A DNA stretch of 64,000 bases, taken from Gracilariopsis chorda (Eukaryota; Rhodophyta; Florideophyceae; Gracilariales; Gracilariaceae). This document shows positions 1-7,286 of the stretch, in pieces. The DNA lies in contig NBIV01000234.1 in NCBI GenBank assembly GCA_003194525.1, positions 1-64,000 of the forward strand, in the 5' to 3' direction. The notes beneath the pieces were generated by a model, which worked only from the letters and a program-made list of their open reading frames with translations, was not told the DNA's origin and ran no database searches. Every line of letters begins with the position of its first letter. Within the stretch, counting starts at the first letter, position 1. The position numbers and the translations under genes were made by a program.

Positions 1-294
1 CATCTGGGAGTACTAGGCCTACGGTACTACCACACCCCAGCCTGGGACTCTCAGACCTACCGACCCTGTCGGACTCACCGGCTCAGCCGGGTAATTCGGG
101 CCTCTCAGCGCCCGCCCCTACCACGTCCTGCCCCACTGGCGCGCATTTATACCCGCCAGGCGGGGAATGTTATCCTTATCCCGCCGCTCCGTCTAAGGAG
201 GGGGAGGAGAACACTCGTTTTTCGAGGAACGATATCGCCGTCGCAACGGGAAACACACCGTAACATACGGAACACTGACCGTGGAGCACGGGGT

Positions 295-1677
295 ATGTCA
301 CGCGACACTAATCCCCGTTCTCGGGCAGTGCTGTGCAACAGGAAGCAGACGCGCAGGCCCCGCAAAAGCGGCAAATACACCGTTTGTCACGGGAAAACGA
401 GAAGCCTCCCTCCAATACCGCAGCAGCGGAAAATGCAATCGCCCGATCCATCCCCGGAGGCATCGCCACAAACGCAAGAAATATACCGTGCCACACGGGA
501 AGTTGAAGCGCAACTACCGCACGCCCCTGTCAGAGAAGGATCCCCGATACGGGAGTATGGTGAAGATTGCCCCCAATCCCCTGAGCAGAGGGATGCATCG
601 AAGCCGCCATTGGCGGAAGCCCCCGCGGAGAAGAAGCGTCCAGATACGCCAGCCTCACAGGGAAATACCCACACCCCTCTTGGGGAAAAAGGCAGCCAAG
701 CCGCAGTCGAAGCTTCAGGCTCTGGCGCGCAAGCGCCGGAAACGCCTCCCGTCGTCGACGGAATCGAAGCCCCCGCTCCGGGGAATAATTTGCGCCAACC
801 TCCGCAACGCTGCGGCGAAGAACCGAGGAACTCGGGAAAAACGCGCGCCATCGCACGCTCGAAACCGGTCGTACCGGACGCTGCTCCTCCTCATGGAGAT
901 GGTGCACCGCGCTTAGCGGCAATTCCCCTGAAAAGGGTGTCATCGGCACCTGCCCGGCACCTCCCAAAGGGGAATTTTGACCAAAATACCGGTGTACCAG
1001 AGTTAGCCCCAGGTAACCCGTCAGTAACCGGGGACACCACGGCGTCGCCGGAACGTATGGTGCAGAGCGCTCGTGCACCTGGCAGGGAGGCGGAACGCTT
1101 ACCAATCACCGTGTTGCACGGGACCCCGCAGGGGATGTCGCAAACGCCGTTCCCTCATACGCGGCAAAGACCCCGCAAGCTCGCGGTTTGCGAAGAAGAC
1201 CGCACTCGCGGAGTTCAAGTCCCTCGCCGACTGGCGGTTCGCCCGGCCTACCGTGATAACGGGAACGACAACGCCCCTCTGGGGAATGACTTGCCGGTGA
1301 AAACCGTGACGCCACACACCCTCTTGAGGGATATTTTCCCGCATGAGCAGCGGCCACTAGGACAGCGCACGGCAACGCCGGAGACATCGCCGACAACCCG
1401 GATAGGGGGTAATATACCGCACAGCGGACAACCCTCGCAAGGGAATACGACCACCACCCGGCACGGCCGGAAGGTCTACGAACGAGAGTTCGTAGTAGAC
1501 CGACTTGTCGGACACACCTGGGACCAGGATGGTATTCTACAGTACCGCGTCCGCTGGTACGGGTATGACCCCAGTGGGGATACGTTGGAGCCAATTGAAC
1601 ACCTCCCACGATCGCAGGTCGTGCGATACCACCGTCAAACGGGAACTGCAGCCCCAGCCACGCTGGTTAATGCCTAA
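295..1677 (+). CDS. Chromodomain protein of the mobile element
   Basis: A 460-aa open frame. The first ~390 residues are low in complexity, rich in Pro, Arg, Gly and Thr, and resemble no fold I recognise; much of their composition is dictated by the hairpin motifs in the DNA. Residues ~395-450 (roughly 1477-1650) form a chromodomain: an EFVVDRLV-type first strand, then QYRVRWYGY (compare the QYLVKWKGY core), then the DTLEPIEHL segment (compare NTWEPEENL) and a closing helix. The aromatic-cage positions appear partly conserved. In mobile elements such a domain usually guides integration to chromatin with particular histone marks. Here it is not preceded by an integrase, so it may be a free-standing targeting factor or the tail of a larger protein. 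The start codon is uncertain. Confidence 0.5.
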   Translation: MSRDTNPRSRAVLCNRKQTRRPRKSGKYTVCHGKTRSLPPIPQQRKMQSPDPSPEASPQTQEIYRATREVEAQLPHAPVREGSPIREYGEDCPQSPEQRDASKPPLAEAPAEKKRPDTPASQGNTHTPLGEKGSQAAVEASGSGAQAPETPPVVDGIEAPAPGNNLRQPPQRCGEEPRNSGKTRAIARSKPVVPDAAPPHGDGAPRLAAIPLKRVSSAPARHLPKGNFDQNTGVPELAPGNPSVTGDTTASPERMVQSARAPGREAERLPITVLHGTPQGMSQTPFPHTRQRPRKLAVCEEDRTRGVQVPRRLAVRPAYRDNGNDNAPLGNDLPVKTVTPHTLLRDIFPHEQRPLGQRTATPETSPTTRIGGNIPHSGQPSQGNTTTTRHGRKVYEREFVVDRLVGHTWDQDGILQYRVRWYGYDPSGDTLEPIEHLPRSQVVRYHRQTGTAAPATLVNA

Positions 1678-1873
1678 GTCGGGTAACGCTGCCGCGCGAG
1701 CGGAGGGCAGTAAGAAGGGATAGCAAGGGAAAGTCCGTCCAAGACGGGGAATTCTAAATGGAAATCACCGTCCGAGACGGGAAAGTTTACCGAGTGGAGC
1801 AGCAAGCTCCATACTACACTACACTAACTGGCATAGCCAGGGAAAGAAGAACCAGGAAACTGGACCAGAGGTT

Positions 1874-3661
1874 TCACTCACCCCCATCGTCCGGGGCGTA
1901 ACCACCAGCGAGGCGGTAGGCCAACGCGTCCGCCATGGTGGTGACAACCCCCGATACCTCGGCAGTGCTAAGACCGGCACCCCGGAGAAAACGTGCGATG
2001 ATCTCGTTTTCATTCGCCGTCACCACGCTGGGGATGGAAGGTCCGGCACTTGCCGCCGAAGGGTCAGCAGCCGGCTCGGCTGGAGATATCCCCTCTGGGA
2101 AAGCTTCCGCGCTAGCGCCAGTCTCCTCTACGTCCATCTCCCCGGGTTCTTCCAGTTCGTTATCGACCATTGGGTCATCCCCGCCGTATGCGCGGTAGTA
2201 GTCGTCAGAATCGACGTACCCAACAGGCTGGTCTTCCGGCACATGCCGGGGCGTATCGCGAAGCTCGCTTGCCTCCTCGGAGGAAATTTCCCGGAACTCC
2301 CAGGGGTCGAAGTAGATAAAATCCCCCGCAAGGGCGGTGTTTCTACCGAGACCCGGACCACCGGTGTTACCGCTGCCGCCATCCAGACGACCGCTTTGCT
2401 CCAGCGGGACCTCACTCCAGCTAACGCTGTCGATGTACCCAAGTAGTTGGAGGCCCTCTTCATTGTTGGCCTGGCCCCCGAGGGGGATGCGAAGATCCAA
2501 ATTGCGGATCGCTGCCCGCACACGCAGTGGGAGGAACCAGAGACGAAACTGGTCGTACGCCTCGTTGAGGATATAAGCCGCAGCGCGGGCCGCCCACTCC
2601 GTAACCACTACGGACCACAACCCCGACCGGGGATCCTGCATGAGCAGCGAACCGAGGTACGTAAGTACCGGCGGGAGTTCTATGTAGCACCCCTGGCAAG
2701 CTTCATGGAAGCGCCACCACTCGGGGAGTGCTACATACCGACATAGTCGGTGAGGCGGCGCAATCCGCTCTATCTCCAAGTTCTGATACGGGATGAAATA
2801 CCCGAATCGGGATCGCCAACGCCGCTCATAGCGGATGAAGTTTTGGAGAAAGTTGGACCGGTATTGCCGGGGAAGATACCTGAACTCCGCCCGAATAATC
2901 GGTCGCTCCCAACAAAGGGCTTCTTGCTGCGCTGCGGGGAAATTCCTCCAAGCGAGGGTCTCGAGGCGGAACAGGTTGTCGCCGTATCCAATCTCCCCGC
3001 GAGTGCGGAAGTGGCTAACGTCGAAGCCAAACTCCGGTGGGACCGGCACATCGAATGGAGCCCGGCTCTGCCGTTGGTATGCCATGCGCGTCAACGCGGT
3101 CTGCGCCGCAGCGACGGTCTCGCCCGAATTTCTTCGGAGGTGGTGACGCGGAATCGCAATCCGGTGACGCCAATCCCACGATGTGGTGACTGCTCTGGGC
3201 AGATCCCCCGGAAGGGTGTCTGAGCCATCCGCATAAGCGGTGACTAATCCCTCATTGAGGACAGCGACCGGGTGAAACCACGGGGCAAGGCACAGGCGCG
3301 ACGCGTGATTCCGATTCATCGGGTTGAGCCCCACCAGGGTGTTGTAGGTTGGCCAATTGAACGCCGGAGCGGTTCCGGAGGACACCACCGAAGGTGGTAG
3401 TGCGAAGGGATGGTCGGCTGCAGCAGCCATACTCCCCGGTTGTACCGGATGTCGATCGCCCTGAGGCAGGGGAACTGACCGGAAACCGGTGGTGTATCGC
3501 CCGAGAGGCCTCGGAGGTTGGCTGTGGTTGTTGATGTTGTTATCGTTGTTCATTTTTCCCTTTTCGAGGGTGGCTGTTGTTGTCGTTTGTGCGCTCGATG
3601 ACTCTTGTGCAGAGGAATTTACCGGAGAACCGGAGACAGAGCACGCGCTTTTATCACCCAT
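1874..3661 (-). CDS. Unidentified 595-aa protein of the mobile element
   Basis: The longest frame in the element, convergent with the chromodomain ORF and ~195 bp from it. I do not recognise the family. Residues 1-90 are Ser/Thr/Gln/Asn-rich and look disordered. Residues ~95-400 look folded: rich in Trp, Tyr, Arg and Pro, with clusters such as LAPWFHPVAVLNEG, FIRYERRWRSRFGYF and YILNEAYDQFRLWFLPLRVRAAIRNLDLR. Residues ~440-550 are very acidic, and the C-terminal ~50 residues could form a short helical domain. There are no zinc knuckles, aspartic protease, polymerase motifs or membrane segments. It could be a structural or nucleic-acid-binding protein of the element, but this is inference. Small hairpin motifs run through the coding sequence as in the rest of the element. 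Confidence 0.5.
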   Translation of the reverse strand: MGDKSACSVSGSPVNSSAQESSSAQTTTTATLEKGKMNNDNNINNHSQPPRPLGRYTTGFRSVPLPQGDRHPVQPGSMAAAADHPFALPPSVVSSGTAPAFNWPTYNTLVGLNPMNRNHASRLCLAPWFHPVAVLNEGLVTAYADGSDTLPGDLPRAVTTSWDWRHRIAIPRHHLRRNSGETVAAAQTALTRMAYQRQSRAPFDVPVPPEFGFDVSHFRTRGEIGYGDNLFRLETLAWRNFPAAQQEALCWERPIIRAEFRYLPRQYRSNFLQNFIRYERRWRSRFGYFIPYQNLEIERIAPPHRLCRYVALPEWWRFHEACQGCYIELPPVLTYLGSLLMQDPRSGLWSVVVTEWAARAAAYILNEAYDQFRLWFLPLRVRAAIRNLDLRIPLGGQANNEEGLQLLGYIDSVSWSEVPLEQSGRLDGGSGNTGGPGLGRNTALAGDFIYFDPWEFREISSEEASELRDTPRHVPEDQPVGYVDSDDYYRAYGGDDPMVDNELEEPGEMDVEETGASAEAFPEGISPAEPAADPSAASAGPSIPSVVTANENEIIARFLRGAGLSTAEVSGVVTTMADALAYRLAGGYAPDDGGE

Positions 3662-4540
3662 TTTCGTCTGGGAATCCTCCGCTTCCGCGGTCGTTTTCCC
3701 GTCTTAGGGGGGGGATATGAAGTGCAACGCCCTCAGGGAGGGATTCTTGGTACTTGATCGTTTTCCCGATATTATCGGTTGTGTAGTGTGTATATGAACT
3801 ACGCCCCTCAATGGTGGGTATGGACACGTGGGACACGGTTTTGGGTCAATTGGCGGTTGGCCACAGTAGTGGATGTTGCGACGAAATGTGGAGTATTTTA
3901 GTTAATATTATTTATTATTTTCACATCCATTTCTGGGAAGCTAGTACTTAGTGCGACGGCGCACTGCCGTCGCACCAGTAAACCTTCCCCAACAAGGGAC
4001 CCCAACCTGGGGAATTGGCTCTAGTTGTTCCCGCTTGCGCGCGTGCTCTACTCCTCCTTGGAGGGAAACGCCGTAAACCACGAGACATCTAACCCCCTTG
4101 CACATCTAAAGAAGCCCATCCTTGGGAGTATAATTGTTCCAATCACATTGGTGTTTCGCCCTGTATAGGGAGTCCTGTGCACCGGCATTGCCGTATCTGT
4201 TCGTCGCTCTCGCGACTCACTTCGTCCTCTCTTCCTCCTCTTCGCCCTTCCTCTTTCCCCTTTTTAGGGTAGCACCTCCCGCTATCCGCGGCCCTCGTGG
4301 GCGCATCCGCTCACACACCCCCACTTACGTGGAAACATACCTCTACTGAGGATCACACCCCGCTCACGCGGATACCGATTCTTCGCCTTCACCTCCCTGC
4401 GCGAGTCGCGACAGGTGTCCCTGGTCTTACAAACCGGCTTCGCCGTGACACCTCTGGGAGGGCTCTACCCAACTGGGTTCACCTCGCGAGAGGAAGATCC
4501 CGAACGTCTTTCGGTGTTTTCCCCTTTGGGGCATTGCACC
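3662..4540. other. Non-coding right part of the element
   Basis: Between the start of the unknown minus ORF and the right element boundary I see no convincing gene. The hairpin motifs continue, for example around 4000-4015, 4050-4070, 4160-4175 and 4520-4535. An AT-rich patch at ~3895-3930 stands out from the GC-rich surroundings. The segment could hold a promoter for the minus ORF or a terminal repeat, but no second copy lies in the window to test that. Confidence 0.4.
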
Positions 4541-4701
4541 ACATTGAGGCTCTTGACGAACAGGCGCGTTCGGCGTGTTCTACGCTGAACGCTATTTCAA
4601 GGACAAAAGAAATGCTACAGCAGGCATCAAATGATGATGAAAAAGCAGTGTTTCAAAGAATGTTGAAGAAACTTATGGGTAATTTGGGTTCAGCAGAGTA
4701 G
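4541..4701 (+). CDS. C-terminal piece of an unknown ORF, perhaps the second Harbinger ORF
   Basis: Immediately right of the GC-rich element the frame reads as a normal helical protein tail, with EALDEQARSACSTLN and DDEKAVFQRMLKKLMG, ending at 4701. Codon use and composition match neighbouring host-like DNA rather than the element. PIF/Harbinger transposons usually carry a second ORF with a Myb/trihelix DNA-binding domain and a helical C-terminus. This fragment lies beside a Harbinger transposase gene in convergent orientation and could be that tail, cut off by insertion of the element at 1-4540. The fragment is too short to prove this. Confidence 0.35.
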
Positions 4702-4732
4702 ACGTATCACCGTAAAGTACCTGGGAAAGGTT

Positions 4733-5149
4733 ATGGAAGGGGAGGTGGAAACTATGAGGCTTCGATTGGCGCGGGAAACCGACTTTGCAGAAGCAGGCTG
4801 GCGGTTAACGGACGATGGTATGCTAGTTGGGCATGAACAAGGGAAGCAACATGTCCGTGAAGACGAGCATAGAGCAGTGAACAGCGAAGAAGTGTACCTG
4901 TCGTACTTTTTCATGAACGCTGCACAATTGTGCGGTAATGATGGGGTTCTTGTTGGTGTTAAACTGGCAGGTCTAAAGAGAAAGGCAAAATCCGTGAGCG
5001 ATGCAGGTGCAGCTATGGCACGAGTCACTGCGAAAATGGGCCCAAGGAGGGTGGCAGGATTGCGATCCTGCACGAAGGTGCACGGTTTGATCGATGCAGA
5101 AATGGCAGTGTATATTTCTCATACCGGAACTTGTAGATTTAACAACTGA
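4733..5149 (+). CDS. Hypothetical ORF, 138 aa
   Basis: An open frame of 138 residues between the fragment ending at 4701 and the Harbinger transposase. I recognise no domain. It has a charged N-terminal half and a Gly/Val/Lys-rich middle. An overlapping open frame on the minus strand (4690-5073) is about as long, so the coding strand is not certain. It may be part of the Harbinger element or chance. Confidence 0.2.
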   Translation: MEGEVETMRLRLARETDFAEAGWRLTDDGMLVGHEQGKQHVREDEHRAVNSEEVYLSYFFMNAAQLCGNDGVLVGVKLAGLKRKAKSVSDAGAAMARVTAKMGPRRVAGLRSCTKVHGLIDAEMAVYISHTGTCRFNN

Positions 5150-5501
5150 TGTCAAGCAATAATATTTGCCTTGTCAACGGAGCTCTGCGACAAGAGCTTG
5201 ATATATAATGTTGAGGAGTTGTCTAAGTCACAGGAAGCGAGTGCGATGTGAAAAGTGGGAGGTTGGAAGGTCGCGACCGTTGCTTGGCGAGGGAAGCATA
5301 GGGCTTGAGAACAGTGGGGTGGCCGGAACAGCCTGAGAAATGGAGGTCAGAGGAAGAAAGCATGCCGCAACAAAGGTAGAAGCTTTTCGGTCGCGCTGGA
5401 ACGCGACACCAAGAACAAAGGGAATAGCAGAACGGAGGCAACTCATGGAGTTACATGTTGTCGCGATTCTGTCTCTTGCGTACAAAACCTAGTCTGCAAA
5501 G
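5150..5501. other. Gap before transposase, no gene seen
   Basis: About 350 bp downstream of the transposase stop. Only short frames are present and none resembles a protein family. I looked for a terminal inverted repeat matching the DNA near 7090-7140 and did not find one. Confidence 0.4.
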
Positions 5502-6869
5502 TTATTCAGCGAGAGAATCTCTAATCACACTGGTGTCTCTCCTCCACTGTCGTGATCTTCTGTTATCTCTTTCAGTGTGTAGCATATCTTGAAAGTGGAC
5601 TATTGGGGAGCCTGTTACACTGTTCAGTTCATGAGTTGGTATCATATCAAACAGTGACCCGTCGGCATTGTCGACTATGAAACTGTGCAGCTTCACTGCC
5701 ACCATAATTATAAGTGTGGACTTCGCAATGGGATACTGTAGTGCCGACCAAAATATTCCAAAGCGAGAAAATAACATGCCGAATGCTTGCTCGGCACAAA
5801 TCCGACAAGAAGAATGATAATAATTGAATTCATCTTGCTTGCCAGTTATTCCTTTACCATAATACGGCGTTAGAAGTCTTCCATCATTAGAGTACGCATC
5901 GTCAGCGACCACGGTGGCCAAGAGCGGAAGAAAATCACCTTTCAACAAGTCGTAAAGCCATGTTGCAGCCAAAGAAGTCGAATCGTGCGTACCCCCCGCG
6001 TGCCGAGCGGATATAAACGAAAACTTGTAGTTTGCTTCTACTGCTGCTTGCACGACGATGGCAAAGAATCCCTTTCTGTTATAGTACTTTTTTGGATCTG
6101 CGGCATCCGATATTGCAGGCCGATGTATCTCGATAGCAATACCATCCAGAGCTGCTATTATACCATCAAACGGAGATTTTCGTAGTTGTTGAAACTGCTT
6201 TGCGCTTATAAGAAATTCTATTTCGGTGGATGGAAAGTGCAAAACTGGAAGTACTCTACTCAAAGCACACAAGGTTTCCTGAAATAAACGATAAACAGTA
6301 GAAACGGCAATCTCGTACGGCGAATACAGATCCAGATAACTAGCTCCGGCTAGTAATGGTAGCGTCATGAACAGCATTACAGCTGGTGAAACGGCACTTG
6401 TAACAGCTGAATCTGATCTTTGACTGCGTTTGAGTGTTTGGTACAAAGCAGAGTGTAGAAGAAAAAATTGCGCCTTCGTAAGTCGGTACATGCGAGCGAA
6501 GAGTGCATCAGAAATGTTACGTATGTGTCTTTGGTAATCAAACGTAGGCCTTGACAAAATTGATTTTGTGCTACGCAGCATTTTTTTGGAGAGTGCAATC
6601 CTAAGAACGGTGTTTAAAATGTGGAGAGCTACTCGATGAAGCCATTGTTGGCGATTTATTCGTGACGGCGGTTTGCGTAAGCAGGACACCTGCAAAGCTT
6701 TGACAGCGTCTTGGACTCGGGGGTCAAACATAGGGTCTACAAAGCATGGACTCGAGCGAGGCATATCCAGGGTTGACGGCACCCTTGCTTTGCAGACTGA
6801 GAGAACGCTTTTTTTCTTGGAAACTTGGAAAAAGCGTTGCCAAAATTTTCTTTCCATCATCAGCGTCAA
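5502..6869 (-). CDS. PIF/Harbinger-type DDE transposase
   Basis: A 455-aa transposase of the PIF/Harbinger superfamily (DDE_Tnp_4 nuclease). Visible motifs are LDGIAIEI (Asp ~242), the KYYNRKGFFAIVVQAAV segment typical of the family (~260-276), GGTHDSTSL (~292-299), VADDAYS (~321-327) followed by RLLTPY, and the glutamate motif CAEQAFGMLFSRFGIF (~358-373). Upstream, residues ~155-205 form the usual helical segment. The length is normal for the family and the frame is uninterrupted, so the protein could be functional. Harbinger elements need a second Myb-like protein; no intact one is seen, though a possible remnant lies at 4541-4701. Terminal inverted repeats and the 3-bp target duplication were not found. 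Plain DNA transposon, minus strand, just upstream of Nup133. Confidence 0.88.
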   Translation of the reverse strand: MTLMMERKFWQRFFQVSKKKSVLSVCKARVPSTLDMPRSSPCFVDPMFDPRVQDAVKALQVSCLRKPPSRINRQQWLHRVALHILNTVLRIALSKKMLRSTKSILSRPTFDYQRHIRNISDALFARMYRLTKAQFFLLHSALYQTLKRSQRSDSAVTSAVSPAVMLFMTLPLLAGASYLDLYSPYEIAVSTVYRLFQETLCALSRVLPVLHFPSTEIEFLISAKQFQQLRKSPFDGIIAALDGIAIEIHRPAISDAADPKKYYNRKGFFAIVVQAAVEANYKFSFISARHAGGTHDSTSLAATWLYDLLKGDFLPLLATVVADDAYSNDGRLLTPYYGKGITGKQDEFNYYHSSCRICAEQAFGMLFSRFGIFWSALQYPIAKSTLIIMVAVKLHSFIVDNADGSLFDMIPTHELNSVTGSPIVHFQDMLHTERDNRRSRQWRRDTSVIRDSLAE

Positions 6870-7286
6870 CTCGTAGAACGCCTCTTAGTCTTGCTCGAAG
6901 TGACACTAATGAAAGGTCCGTTTATCAAGCACTGAGTTCAACTTTCGTCCTTGGTCCAAATTGGGCCAGTGTGGGACAAATACTCTTGATAGTCTTAATA
7001 CTTGTGCTAACTCTTTGGTGTAACCTTTTGCTTGAATATTTAAATACTCATCTGGCCTGGAGTTTTTTCAAAATAGTAATGTTTCGAATTCCCCTTTGTA
7101 CGACGGTACCCAAGGGTAGGACTACTAGTCCAATAAATTGATCCTCTTTGCACCTTTGCTGCCAATCGTGCATTATCCCGGGCTTTGTGTGTATGCCGGA
7201 GTTTGATCCTTCACACCAGCCACCGATGTCCCCGATACGGCTTGTCGTTTGCAAGGCAGTTGAAGTCTGAGCGATATATAGGTGAT
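6870..7286. other. Region between transposase and Nup133
   Basis: About 420 bp holding the 5' flank of the transposase (minus) and the promoter side of Nup133 (plus). It includes a 16-bp string, TACCCTTGGGTACCGT, read on the minus strand at ~7102-7117, that recurs on the plus strand near 61211. No gene is seen. Confidence 0.35.

Larger units (their letters stand above)
1..4540. mobile_element. GC-rich chromodomain-bearing mobile element, left end outside window
   Basis: This stretch differs from the host genes to its right: it is GC-rich, has long open frames on both strands, and carries short hairpins of the form C3-5, 2-5 nt, G3-5 (often followed by AAT or AAA) every few tens of bases. It contains a plus-strand ORF ending in a chromodomain and a convergent 595-aa ORF of unknown family. 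Chromodomains on mobile elements are best known from integrase tails of chromoviruses (Ty3/gypsy kin), so a relationship to those is possible, but no reverse transcriptase, protease, RNase H or integrase core is seen here. The hairpin texture stops near 4530-4550, taken as the right end. Terminal repeats were not identified. Whether the element is whole cannot be judged because its left end is missing. Confidence 0.6.

Noticed and set aside
281-1105. Overlapping long frames on both strands in the first kilobase (e.g. 281-916 plus, 530-1105 minus)
   Set aside because: They overlap the chromodomain frame and arise from high GC and scarcity of stop codons; residues are Arg/Pro/Ser-rich with no domain.
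2128-3223. Frames inside the 595-aa ORF (2128-2523 minus, 2750-3223 plus)
   Set aside because: Shadows of the longer minus-strand frame; low-complexity residues and no motif.
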